A DNA stretch of 64,000 nucleotides from Serendipita indica DSM 11827. Lineage: Eukaryota > Basidiomycota > Agaricomycetes > Sebacinales > Serendipitaceae. The stretch is taken from assembly GCA_910890315.1 (NCBI GenBank), contig CAJVGD010000002.1:1550001-1614000 (forward strand). Reading direction: 5' to 3'. The position numbers and the translations under genes were made by a program. This document shows, piece after piece, positions 53,924 to 64,000 of the stretch (position 1 is the first letter of the stretch; every line of letters starts with the position of its first letter). The notes below the pieces were generated by a model that searched no databases, was not told where the DNA came from, and was given only the letters and a program-made list of their open reading frames with translations.

Positions 53924-54562
53924 GCTGAGTATGGGAATCTTCAAACAAAGGTGCATTTTCATGATGCTTTGGAATTTTTTGGGAATTTTCCTCACCATCC
54001 CCGGATCAGGTCTTCCTCGTTTGGGGCTCTACATGCCTCGGATGCTTGGTCTTCACCTACTTCTGCATCATGGAGACCAGGGGTCTTTCTCTCGAGCAGA
54101 TTGACATCCTCTACCAAAACACCACTCCCGTCAAGAGTGTCTCCCACCGCGATCAGCTCATCGTGAGTGAAAATTTCTCCTTCAAACCAACTATTGTCGG
54201 CTCATATATCTTTCTAGGCTCACAACGTACACGCTGCCGACGACGAGGCTATCCGCAAGGCCGCTGGAGGCGATTCTCGCTTCACCAACGAGAAGACGTC
54301 TCAGGCGAGCGCACAAGAGAAGGTCTAAACTCTTCCGATCGCTATTATGCTTGTAGTTTTGTGGATCCAGTGTCTTTACTTTCTGTCGGTACAAACACCT
54401 TGAATACAGGACTCGATTGTTCCTTTCAACTATGGTCTGTTCAATCACTATCACTTTGGTGCAGATGAGTATCCCGCTTATATCTTTGACTCGTCTCTAT
54501 TCAACAAGAGGAGATTTCTCCCAGAGGAGTCCTTTTTGTGTAGCGTGGTGAACCTTAGCAGA
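53924..54562 (+). pseudogene. Truncated inverted copy of the sugar-transporter 3' end
   Basis: About 640 bp matching the reverse complement of 55211-55790, with roughly 14 differences in about 420 compared bases. It carries the end of the penultimate exon (VFTYFCIMETRGLSLEQIDI), the last intron intact (about 54162-54220), the last exon (HNVHAADDEAIRKAAGGDSR) and more than 200 bp of 3' flank. The intron and flank show a DNA-level duplication rather than a processed copy. Near the left end, about 60 bp of unrelated sequence (about 53944-54010) replace about 10 bp of the gene. There is no promoter, no start and no membrane domain, so it cannot make a transporter. Confidence 0.88.
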
Positions 54563-55210
54563 GCCCAAAGCTTTCACCGCATCTGGGTGACACCAGCATG
54601 AGGGCCAACTAAGAAAGCGACCACTCCTTGCTTCATCTCGTATATGACGAAATGGAAATAAGGGATCGAATCATGTGGCAAGACGCCATCGTCATTTGGG
54701 GGAGAGTTTGAACGGCGATGATATTTCAAGTAATCAGAGCTTTATACGTGCCAGAGAAGAATGTTCTCGAACTTTGCACATAGACCCTCGGCTGTCAGCA
54801 GACCTCTGCTATAGAAATTCGCAGAGCTCCACGGATTCATGCACCCTTCCATTTGGGGCATGCCTCCTCGTCAATATCACCGAATAAGGTTGTGAATTTA
54901 CTGGATCTGGAGCAAGCAAGCATCCACCTAAATCAATGAACTCACGGTGCGCAGTCGCTCAGTGGCTGCGTATGATGGGTATCAGAAATGCAAACTGGAG
55001 CAAAAACATATCCGATTGCGTAAAGTTTGGGATAGGTGTGAACGAGTACCAGAACATATCAGCGCTGGTTTCCGGAGTCATTTATCATCCTGTCCTGAGT
55101 ATCCATTGTGGATTGTGAATAATCGGGCGAAACAACGATCCAACTGCCGCTCCGCTGAGCCCACTTAACAACCTTTATTTTAGTGCCTATTTACTCAATC
55201 GTCGCCGCCT
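54563..55210. other. Spacer (potential loop) between the inverted arms
   Basis: About 650 bp of sequence not shared between the arms. Open frames at 54675-54887 and 54936-55168 show no domain. If both arms are on one transcript, this would be the loop. Confidence 0.45.
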
Positions 55211-55790
55211 TCTGCCAAGGTTCACCACGCTACACAAAAATGACTCCTCTGGGAGAAATCTCCTCTTGTTGAATAGAGACGAGTCAAAGATATAAGCGGA
55301 ATACTCATCTGCACTAAAGTGATGGTGACTGAACAGACCATAGTTGAAAGGAACAATCGAGTCCTGTATTCAAGGTGTTTGTACCGACAGAAAGTAAAGA
55401 CACTGGATCCACAAAACTACAAGCAGAATAGTGATCGGAAGAGTTTAGACCTTCTCTTGTGCACTTGCCTGAGACGTCTTCTCGTTGGTGAAGCGAGAAT
55501 CGCCTCCAGCGGCCTTGCGGATAGCCTCGTCGTCGGCAGCGTGTACGTTGTGAGCCTAGAAAGATATATGAGCCTACAATAGTTGGTTTGAAGGAGAAAT
55601 TTTCACTCACGATGAGCTGATCGCGGTAGGAGACACTCTTGACGGGAGTGGTGTTTTGGTAGAGGATGTCAATCTGCTCAAGAGAAAGACCCTTGGTCTC
55701 CATAATGCAGAAGTAGGTGAAGACCAAGCATCCAAGGCACGTAGAGCCCCAAACGAAGAAAACGCGCGCTTGAAGATTCCCATACTCAGC
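55211..55790 (-). repeat. Right arm of inverted duplication (inside the active transporter gene and its 3' flank)
   Basis: Counterpart of 53924-54562 in opposite orientation. It includes the transporter's last intron, last exon, stop and 3' flank to about CCTTGGCAGA. The end points were judged by eye. Confidence 0.85.
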
Positions 55791-57403
55791 ATTAACCATA
55801 TATGGTGTAGCGTATCCGATACCAAAATTCCAGAGCCAGTTGGAGGCGGTCGACATGGACATGCCCTTGGCGCGGATAGCGAGGGGGAAGATTTCCGAAG
55901 TGACGACCCAGGCAACTGGTCCCCATGTCGAAGCGAAGAAGGCAATGTAGATGCAGACAAAGGCGACGAGGACCTTTTGGCCGGCCTGGTTCTCAACGGA
56001 GATGGTAACGCCGATGATAGCAATGAGGTACTCGCAGACGAGCATACCAGCAGCACCAATGAGGAGGAGACGACGACGTCCAATGTGGTCAACAGCCCAG
56101 AAAGCCGGAATGGTCATGACTAGGGTTCTTTGAGTGAATGTCGATAGCAAAAGGATTCATAACGTACCGACGTTGACTACGTTGGTAGCAATCGTGATCA
56201 TGAAGGGATTGGCAATGCCAGAGTTTTTGAAGAAAGTCGTGCCGTAGTAAAAGATAAAGTTGACACCGGTGAGCTGTTGCCATGCCTGGAGGAAGATACC
56301 AGTGAGAGTGCGGAGGAGAACCTTGTTCGGGCCCATCTTGAAGCAGTCGGCGTACGACGACTGGCCAATCTCCTCTTCCATGCGCAAGTTGGCCTTGATG
56401 TCTTCAATCTCGACTCGGACGTCGGGATCAGTTGGTGATGCACTGAGAAGACGACCGAGAGCGCGAGCAGCGTCCTCCTCACGGTGCTTCTTGATCAACC
56501 AACGTGGGCTCTCTGGGAGGAGGAACATGCCGATGGCGAGGATACCGGCCCAGACGAACTGAATGGCAATGGGGATACGGAACGAACCATAGTCATTGCG
56601 GTCCTTGGTAGCCTGGTTGACGCAACCGCTCAACAGAATACCAATGGTCTGAAAAGCTGTCAGCAGGTGGACCGAGCTGGTGGGAAACGCGACATACGAT
56701 GGCCCATTGGTAGCAAGAGACGACAGCACCACGAATCCACTTGGGCGAAGACTCGGCCTGGTACATGGGGACGAGGCAGGACACCATACCGACACCGAGA
56801 CCAGCAAATACACGACCAGCGACAAAGAGAGGGACGGCAGTAGCACCAGTTTGCATCGCAACACCAGCGGAGAAGATGAGGCAAGCACCGACAACACCGA
56901 ATCGACGACCGAGGAAATCACCCATGGGGGCAGCGAGGAGAGCACCGAAGAAAGTACCGAGCGAGAGGATGGAGACAATCAAGGACTCGTCAGGAGTCGA
57001 GATGGTGTAGTCTCCAGAGCCGTCGTTCTTGGGGTAACCGAAAGTTTGAAGCCAGAATTTCATTTCCTTGACACCGGAGATCACACCAGTGTCATATCCG
57101 AAAAGGATACTTGAGGGAAAAGTCAGAAATTATTTCGATGAGAAATAAGAAGGGGTATCGACGGCTCCCGCGAGGCCGGCATCTACCCGCCAGGCGAATA
57201 GCCACGATCAAATTGCCAATTGGCTAGGGACGTGGTAGAAGGAAATGCTTACCCGCCTAATCATGATCGTCAGTACGCAGTTGGAAAGGAGCAGATGGTC
57301 ACATACCAAACGCAGCAAAGCAAGACATGCCGATACCGACAATTGAGGATTTTCTGCCTCCGGCCATACCGGAGGACGCAGCGACTGCACCACCACCAGG
57401 CAT
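55445..57403 (-). CDS. MFS sugar transporter (hexose/monosaccharide, sugar porter family)
   Basis: Twelve-helix sugar:H+ symporter or facilitator of the plasma membrane, about 530 residues. ATG 57401-57403 (MPGGGAVAASSGMAGG). Sugar-porter motifs: GILFGYDTGVISG in helix 1, GDFLGRRFG (GRR loop 2-3), GRVFAGLGVGMVSCLVPMYQ (helix 4) and AESSPKWIRG. Then LPESPRWLIKKHREEDA (PESPR), QQLTGVNFIFYYGTTFF (helix 7, QQxxGxNxxxYY), and DHIGRRRLLLIGA (second GRR). TWGPVAWVVTSEIFPLAIRA is in helix 10, then ETKGLSLEQIDILY (PETKG-like, here METKG). It ends SQASAQEKV at stop 55445-55447. Introns are short. The 3' end is duplicated in inverted orientation about 0.65 kb downstream. Confidence 0.93.
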
Positions 57404-58440
57404 TGTGAGCGAGTTGAGAGGGGGCGAGCGGAGTAGAAGACCTCGGAGGAGGGGAGAGCGGGGTTTGCTGGAGATGAGTGATAAGACAAATGGGGGTTCT
57501 TATATCTCCAGAAGTTGCCATAAGCAAGAAGTCGCGAGTTCGGATGCTTCAGGAAGACCTGGCTGAATTGCGACCACGACCCGACCCCGTTTCCCATCGG
57601 TTCATTGCGGGACCCTCTTTCAATTACCAGAAGTATTGGGTTCGTCACGGGATTGATCAAGACTCAACTTCCCTTATTCTCTCCATATTGTCGTGGAGAG
57701 ACCCGGTGACGAGGAGGCCTACACAAGATAACGAACAGTAAGTCACCGCTGTAACATATTGACAACGGGTGAGAAATTACAACCTGATGTGAAAAGCTGT
57801 AAATCCCAAGGACCGGGCGCGGTAGCCGGATTGTCTCGTGAGGAAGTCGCTTTACTCCGGGCTCTCTGATGAACAACCCGGATTCGGCAAGCGAGCTCGG
57901 GAGTGATTGGGATGTATAGACACACAGAGGGCGACCCTTGACGCCGTAAACGAGGTCACATCCGACAAACGGCCATGGGGCGAGCAAGAGATGTAAATGG
58001 GATAAAAATTCAACCAAGAGCAACAAAAAGGCAGTACAAATGGTCTGAAACGCGATCCCGAGCCAACTCTGTGATTGCAACCTCTGGCATGCTTACGTGA
58101 GTTGCAACGGTCCAAAATGCATGCGAAAACTAATCCTTTATTGTCTAGTTCTCGAGTTCTTGGTCCTGGGGACTGGATAGCGAACCCAAGGGCCGATCAC
58201 GAAGAGCATGTGCATTCATCTCGGGCGTTGACGGGCACGCAAGACGACCTTGATGGAAGAAAAACTGGTCGACAGACAGTTCGGGATTCGATAGAGGGCA
58301 ATGACGGGGCCCCAATCCGGGGCAGCCTCTGTGTGTGGTCGAAGTTCAAGGGCAGGGGACACATTACACCCATATAACAAGGTATCATACAATATAAGGA
58401 AATCTCGTACAATGTAGATTAGATAAGAATCGGATTCGTA
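57404..58440. other. Transporter promoter and GT61 3' flank
   Basis: About 1 kb between two minus-strand genes, giving the transporter a long upstream region, as expected of a regulated sugar transporter. No gene or repeat is recognised. CCGGGCGCGGTAGCCGGA at about 57810 is GC-rich but has no assigned role. Confidence 0.45.
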
Positions 58441-60189
58441 TCAATCGGATTGTTGCAGCAGGGACAGCACACTGTCCACACGAATCTCGATGGTCCTCGC
58501 CACCAGGTCGCCCTGAACGGGGATGCTGCTGCTTTGAAACTCCTTTTCTGGAGTCTTTGCCTCGGGATAATGGGGATGCTCGAGCGTGGTATCGTTCCAG
58601 ATCCCATAATGCTTCATACCCAACGTACGGGCCGTCCATTCATAGTCATGGGCGAATCCAGGCTTTCCAAAGATCTCGACCACTGTCGAGAGCATGGTAG
58701 GCGCCATTGACAAGAGGTGGGTCAGGCCATTGCCGTGAACGCCCACTAGAACCTGGTGGAGTCGGATCAGCGCCCGTTCCTGAAGTGCCCAATCACCGCA
58801 CTCACAGTCGTCTTTGCGGCCAGCGCAAGTTGTTCTTCTTGAGTGAGTAGCTGTGCCTTTACGTGGTTGAATTCCCATCCTCGCTTCTCGCAGAGCCGGG
58901 TGAGCTCCGTAACAAGCCGAATGTGGTCGTCCTCTAGTAGACTGCGGCGCCCTCCTTGTCGGTTAATATACGTGATCACGATTGGCGTCTCTTTTTTCGG
59001 GATCGACCTCATCTCTCCTCCAATTCCTCCCGTTGTCGGAGCATCATCGAACCTCGCGTTGCTGTTTATGACAATGTCAATGATTTCCTCTGACACACGC
59101 GCATGGCGAAGCACTGCACGTCGGATGGGCTCCCACCACCATCGTGTCGTACGGGCCTCTGTCACTTGACGGGCCTCTGCCGCGATACGTTGATTCTGCA
59201 GGCCGCATATTCGTCCACGAAATGAAGCCGAGCGATCGCCCAATGTCGCGTGCGCGAAGCGCCATGCACGCGTCCCGTCACGCGTAAAGTGGATTCGATC
59301 TTCCCAGTCGCTGCTCGTCTCGAGTGTCGTAGCGGGAAACGCAGCTTTCATATATAGCATGTTGAACTTTGAAGAGTCGCGAATATTCTCTGGTTTGCAA
59401 AAAGGGAATATGGCTCTCGACGGCAGCGGTGCGGTCGTCTCTCCTCGAGCGGTAATATGCGCGTCGAGCGTTCCGGCGTGAAATGCCCAGAACCCAAAAA
59501 GGCTTTCTGCCACGAAATGCTATTCATCTTCAGTCAATGTACTAGGAATCCGATGGACCCACGTAAAAATGTGAGTAGAACTGAGGTGCTTCCCAGAACA
59601 ACCACTAGAATAAAGTTAGTACCTCTTCGTAACAAGATAAATAGCCTACAGAGTGTCCTTCGATTTCGTAAACTTGATCACCCCAACGCGACACCGCCTC
59701 TTCCCGCGAGATGAAGAATAAATCTTTGTCAGAGGGTTCACGCTCTTTCATGCTCTCTTCGGTAGCATAGGCTGGCTTCCCAGTCGATATCATCATCCGC
59801 CGGAGCGGATAGCCGTTATACCAGCCATCCTTCTCGACCATCTCTTGTTCCGCATCCGCTACGACAAACATTGTCCCAGCAGACATGTATATATTATCAA
59901 ACATGGTCCACCCAGGCGCATGATTGATGACCTTTGTCCGCGGTTGCTTTTCACCATGCACGACTCCAAACGCTCGTGAGCTATTCATTGGCTTGCTAGC
60001 AGGAATTGAGTGCCCATCTGGTGGTATCCATTCTTCGTAGAATCCAGAGTCGTGGTGAGGCTGCCCGCTTGGAACAATGGGTCGATGCGGAATCGGAGCA
60101 AAGCTGGTCCAGAAATAAAGGAGTGTGATAAAGGAGAATGCCCCTATGATCACGAGCAAAGCGTCTCTGACGTGGACGCTCCTAGCCAT
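58441..60189 (-). CDS. GT61-type (DUF563) glycosyltransferase, type II membrane protein
   Basis: About 540 residues in four exons. ATG 60187-60189: MARSVHVRDALLVIIGAFSF then ITLLYFWTSF, a short cytosolic tail and a signal anchor, so the enzyme faces the Golgi or ER lumen. The catalytic part has RIHFTRDGTRAWRFAHATLG, PIVITYINRQGGRRSLLEDD and ELTRLCEKRGWEFN. The diagnostic GT61 block is VGVHGNGLTHLLSMAPTMLS followed by VVEIFGKPGFAHDYEW. A small splice near 58790-58740 joins the last two blocks. Ends LSLLQQSD at stop 58441-58443. GT61 includes O-GlcNAc (EOGT) and xylosyl/arabinosyl transferases; in basidiomycetes the acceptor may be a capsule/wall glycan or a glycoprotein. The substrate is not deducible. 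Confidence 0.82.
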
Positions 60190-60299
60190 CACGGAGAAAC
60201 AGCGAAACAGTCGAGAACTAGACGGAGGAGAGCAAAGTGTGGTTGCGGGCTATTTTCGGCGCAGGGTCCATTGAGGAACATTAAAGACGTGGATAAAAT

Positions 60300-62211
60300 T
60301 TACGAATCAACATCCATGCTAGATTTTGACACTTGTGGTACACGACTCAAGTCGTCCCTTTCCCAAACTTGAAGCACAGTCTCACCGAGGAAGATCATCT
60401 CCCTTTGTACCTTTTGAACGATCAAGTCTTGGATGCTGTACCACTGCTCTTCATCTCCTGCAACGGCAGGTCCTCGCAGAGTAATCTTCCAGGCCGTATT
60501 TTCCTTGTCGCGCGCTGTACCAGCCGTCGACTCATGCGTAATGTTTGCGAGAAGGTTATACGTGGTAGGAAACTTTTTCTCTTCTGGTGGAATGTCGACG
60601 TCTGCCAAGCAATGGTCAGCTAGGTGCCAGGATGCTGGACGAGGGAGCTCACATTCTCGAAAGTCGAGTCCCTTTAGAGGAAAATTGACAATGGTCGGGT
60701 TCTTTTCTTCTACAAAGTTGTTTTTTGTAAACCGCTTAAAGTGGAGGATGATATACGGAGGAAGTCGCTGGCACTTGAACCTCTTGAGCTGGCCGACATA
60801 TTCTTGCGCAGTCGACCCATCATATTTGGCAAGTACCTGATAGATGCTGACTTGGGGGATGATATTCTTCGCCTCGATGGCATCCTGGAAGAGCGGAGGA
60901 GGCGGGAGGTCGATGGCCAAGAAGAGAAATGGTGATCGATTACTTTTGATTTCTGATGGACAAAAAACCAAATCATGGCATAGCGTGGGTCAGTCAGGTG
61001 GGATCAACGGATGCGCGCGCGCGCTAAAGCAAGGAAAAAGAAACGAATGGCCGCTCACCGCGATCAATATCAAACTCGGGACGAGCGTTGACGTGCCCCG
61101 AAAGTTCGTCCTTGACGATGACCTGTTGGGTATCCAACCGGAGTTCGCCCTGGAATGCCGAGTAGATCATGCTCGAGTTTCGACGCTTGGTTCCGCCCGC
61201 GTCCTTGTGGAGCGCGTTGAGAAGCCAGCCGAGAAACTCGACTGGGTCGCCTTGTTTCATGATACCAAACTTTCCGGCGGATACGCGCGTGACTTCTTGG
61301 AGAAACTCGTGCGGGCTCACTTGGGCCTTGAAGAGATGCGAGTTCCACAGCTTTTTCGCAAGCGTTGCAAATCGGATGAGAAGTTGTGTGCTCTTGTTTG
61401 TGTAGTTGGATGCGAGTAGAGGGTCACGGATGAGGGGGACATGGAGGAGCGCGTGGATAATGACATTGGCGTAGTCGTTGGCTTTGATATTGTTAAGGCC
61501 AATGTACCCTGGTGCATATGGCTCGTTTTGGAGGTCAAATGCCGTCTGTGGGTGGGAGAGGGCGGCGATGGATTCCTTGGTAAACTTTGGTGCGAGGACA
61601 CGGGAGATGTCGTCGAGTGACGGATCTGAGACTTTGTATCCGTCTGGTAAGACGTAGACCTATGGATGTCAGCAATCTCTGACAAGGTATGACAATTAGG
61701 ACTGACTTGCAAGGTTTCGAGGTTGATGAAAACGTGATGATCGTCATGAATCGAATGTGCAAATGCTGGTGTGAGTTTGCTTCGTCCTTGAAAGTATTTT
61801 CCACAGACGAGACAGGCGTAGATGTTGATATTGGACAGTGAGACCGAGCACACTTTTTCAAAATCAAAGTCGAGGACTGCACGATTGACAGTGTCCAGGT
61901 AAAGGTCTGATGCTCGTTGTTCCTCCTTTAGACGGGCAGCTGGCGTGGCGTTGCCGCCGTCCTCGTCCTCGTCGTCCTCCTCGTGAGCTCGCGCGTCAGG
62001 AGATGTACCATTACGCGTCGTCTTGTCATCTGAATATGGGAATGTAGATGCGCTGGCAACAGGGGTCTCGTTGACTGGCGCGTCTGGCGCGTCTCGTGAT
62101 CACCTGACTGGTCGTGTCAGTATTCTCCGTCTTTTTCTGTCTCTTTCCTGGCTTTGCAGCGTCTTCAGCCGCGTCGTCTGCGGCCTTTGCTGTTCGTTTT
62201 CGTGGTGGCAT
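60300..62211 (-). CDS. SAD1: SAD1/USP39-type tri-snRNP assembly factor (inactive ubiquitin hydrolase fold)
   Basis: A splicing factor that brings the U4/U6.U5 tri-snRNP to the spliceosome. ATG 62209-62211; a basic N-terminus (MPPRKRTAKAADDAAEDAAK) resembles a nuclear signal. The ZnF-UBP reads KVCSVSLSNINIYACLVCGK, YFQGRS, HSIHDDHHVFINLETLQ and VYVLPDGYKV. The UCH-like domain follows with GYIGLNNIKANDYANVIIHA: the position of the catalytic Cys is Asp, as in all USP39/Sad1 proteins. LNALHKDAGGTK, the EYVGQLKRFKCQRLP segment, and PPYIILHFKRFTKNNF complete the fold, and the tail ends SKSSMDVDS at stop 60300-60302. About five exons, about 560 residues. Confidence 0.93.
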
Positions 62212-62783
62212 GGATCCAAGGTGAGGAGCCACTCGACGTCGCTGTTGCTGCCATTTTTCCTGACAATTTTACGCAATATTCGCTTGAGCAAGCTAGGGGG
62301 CGCCACCAGAGATCGACGGGGGGCTCGCCACCGACTGAATAATTGGCCCAACTTGTGCGTCTCCCAAAAATGCACAGAAAAAGAGCGAGAACCACTATCC
62401 TGGTCAAAGGATGCCTTATCGGGGCCCGTGGATCTGTAGCCACAGCTTATGGAGAGTATGAACGGCCGGTCTCCGATAGAATCCCAATTCCATGCGCGTA
62501 GGCTGCACGTCGAATTATTCGTTATCCAATCGCATGTATACGGTCCCTACGACCCTCCGGAACTTTCGCAGTGCGCCCAGGGCCCCCTGCTGGTCTCGCT
62601 CCACTGGGTTGCATTTTGCAGGTGGTGACCTCCTCTCTTGCACCTGACCACCATCTCGACCGTCTCTTTTTATTTCGCTTTCTGGCTCCTGTCTCTTCCA
62701 GGAGTTGCTCTCTACGACCTCTAACGAGCTTCTGCTAATCGGCCCGGGGACGCCTTGGGCGTTTTCTCCCCCCAATCGCAGCC
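62212..62783. promoter_or_regulatory. Divergent promoter region, SAD1 / Ser-Pro-rich gene
   Basis: About 570 bp between two divergent ATGs. A pyrimidine-rich stretch at about 62625-62700 precedes the plus-strand ATG. No further gene seen. Confidence 0.45.
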
Positions 62784-64000
62784 ATGAACCGCCCATCGCT
62801 ATCTAAGAGGCCCGCACAAAGCTCATCCTCGCCTTCTAAACCATCTCTAGAGTCTTCAGTCTACGCAAAGCTCCACGATGCCCTCGCGCTTTTGCCCCAG
62901 CGCCGCTCGTCGCCCACAAAGCCGACCAGCAGCACGCAGGCCATTAGGAAATCTCCATTTTCCATCTTTTCTTCATCACGACACAAGCAGTCTGCTTCTT
63001 CGCCCGCCCAGCTCTCGTCGCAACAAGTTGGCAAACCCGTTCCACCGCAGAAGCCCGTTCCGACGACGCCGCCCCCAGTGCCGCCAAAAAGTGCACCAGC
63101 AAGTCGTACGGTGACTCCGATGGCACTTGCAGCGATTCCGGCAACGGTTGCGTCCACGCCTCTACCGTCCCAGTCGCAGCCGTCGCAGCCATCAAAGAGC
63201 AGACCGACCATTCCATTCATTCGTAGTTCCACCTTGATGCAGCCAACAGCAGCGAGCAGTGCTCGCCTACGACCTGCCGTGAGCAGCCCGTCACCTTCTT
63301 CTGCGTCTACCATACGAGCCTCGACGCATACACGCACGCTCTCAAAGTCTCGTCCGGAGCCACCGTCGACGCCCCTTTCGCCCACTGCCTCTTCTCCTTC
63401 TACCAGTGCAGATGGCAAGACGCCGACATTGATCTCGAGCAGATCACGCATGTCTCCTTCACCCACACACGAGCTCAAGGCCTCGAGCCCCACGTTGTTA
63501 TCCCGACCTCGCCCCGCACACCGTACGCCCACATCACCACCCCCGAGTGCATTTCCCATCAAGTCTGCAGCAATTCCACCACGGTCCTTACCTCGAAAGC
63601 GATCCAAGACGTTCCCTGACCCATCTGACCCGGCCGCGCCTGTACCACCACCGTCTCAGACTGCTTCACGTTCCATGAACACTGCCAATCGCATCATAGA
63701 AGCATTTGAACCTAGTCCACGCATGAATGACGCCCCCGAACCATTTTCGCCTCGGAGCAAATCTACCAGCCCAATCCCCATCCGCCCACCTCGTCCTTCA
63801 CAAGACACCGACTTTCGGTTGATTCCTTCTAGCTCGCGAGCGTCGGCAAGCCATCGAATCGTCCCCAGCACGTCGTCTATCGAGGCAGCCGCCTCGCGCC
63901 CGCGGCCGATCGCATCCAGCCTCAACGATCGTTCCAATGCTGCAAGAGGAGTAGCACCGCTCAGTACCAGTGCACCAAATGGTCGATCCAGCCTGGACCG
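62784..64000 (+). CDS. Ser/Pro-rich protein, 5' part, unknown function
   Basis: From ATG 62784 (MNRPSLSKRPAQSSSSPSKP) one frame stays open to the right edge, 405 codons. The only ordered-looking segment is near residues 26-45, SSVYAKLHDALALLPQRRSS. The rest is Ser/Pro/Thr/Arg-rich disordered sequence with a poly-Pro patch (PVPTTPPPVPPKSAP) that could bind SH3 or WW domains, and many S-P/T-P sites. No signal peptide. The 3' part is outside the window, so any domain that could identify it is missing. Confidence 0.7.
   Translation, partial: MNRPSLSKRPAQSSSSPSKPSLESSVYAKLHDALALLPQRRSSPTKPTSSTQAIRKSPFSIFSSSRHKQSASSPAQLSSQQVGKPVPPQKPVPTTPPPVPPKSAPASRTVTPMALAAIPATVASTPLPSQSQPSQPSKSRPTIPFIRSSTLMQPTAASSARLRPAVSSPSPSSASTIRASTHTRTLSKSRPEPPSTPLSPTASSPSTSADGKTPTLISSRSRMSPSPTHELKASSPTLLSRPRPAHRTPTSPPPSAFPIKSAAIPPRSLPRKRSKTFPDPSDPAAPVPPPSQTASRSMNTANRIIEAFEPSPRMNDAPEPFSPRSKSTSPIPIRPPRPSQDTDFRLIPSSSRASASHRIVPSTSSIEAAASRPRPIASSLNDRSNAARGVAPLSTSAPNGRSSLD

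Noticed and set aside
54046-54468. Apparent 140-codon protein on the plus strand
   Set aside because: It reads through the retained last intron of the duplicated transporter piece; the correct reading is a truncated pseudogene copy.
1-64000. CRISPR arrays, rRNA genes, LTR elements, DNA transposons
   Set aside because: None seen on reading both strands; the only large repeat is the inverted transporter fragment, which has no transposase, target-site duplication or terminal repeat that I can recognise.

Overview
This window is nuclear DNA of a filamentous basidiomycete, most likely an Agaricomycete. The genes are packed on both strands and split by many introns of about 45-60 nt with GTRNGT donors, CTNAC-like branch points and YAG acceptors. 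The gene set is fungal: chitin synthase, the autophagy PROPPIN, mitochondrial 2-methylisocitrate lyase, HAP3/NF-YB, GPI-anchored and secreted proteins. The style of the secreted protein at 15968-18387 and of several low-complexity proteins reminds me of Rhizoctonia/Ceratobasidium (Cantharellales), but that is an inference from memory. I see no bacterial genes, CRISPR, rRNA, convincing tRNA or recognisable transposon. All coordinates for split genes are outer CDS limits that I derived by hand-splicing.

Layout. 1-7 kb: the 5' part of NPR3 (GATOR1/SEACIT, runs off the left edge), a non-canonical poly(A)/poly(U) polymerase with two tandem nucleotidyltransferase modules, and ATG18 divergent from it. 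7-19 kb: a Ser/Arg-rich protein, NF-YB (HAP3) and a TDG/Mug-type DNA glycosylase sharing a 170-bp divergent promoter, a tandem pair of small Gln/Gly-rich proteins (the second with a frame disruption), an F-box protein, and a large secreted protein. 19-29 kb: SEC31 (COPII outer coat), mitochondrial 2-methylisocitrate lyase, a cytochrome P450, and tubulin cofactor A whose coding 3' end overlaps the P450's. 29-42 kb: a class I/II-type chitin synthase divergent from a golgin-like coiled-coil protein, a conserved Ser/Pro-rich protein and an HMG-box transcription factor. 42-45 kb is a gene-poor stretch. 45-50 kb: a GPI-anchored Ser/Thr-rich protein, a conserved unknown protein, and a homeodomain protein with an altered recognition-helix core.

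50-58 kb is the most unusual region. It holds two tiny proteins that each consist of little more than one double-stranded-RNA-binding motif. Next to them is an inverted, about 97 percent identical, intron-containing partial copy of the 3' end of the neighbouring MFS sugar-transporter gene. A transcript crossing both arms would fold into a long dsRNA hairpin. 58-64 kb: a GT61-type glycosyltransferase, the SAD1/USP39 splicing pseudo-deubiquitinase, and the 5' part of a Ser/Pro-rich protein that runs off the right edge.

Functional themes are membrane traffic and cell-wall delivery (SEC31, golgin, chitin synthase, GT61, ATG18), nutrient signalling and carbon use (NPR3, methylisocitrate lyase, sugar transporter), and RNA handling (tandem-module nucleotidyltransferase, SAD1, dsRBM proteins). 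Nothing suggests these form operon-like units; the physical relationships of interest are divergent promoters, one overlapping convergent pair and the inverted duplication.
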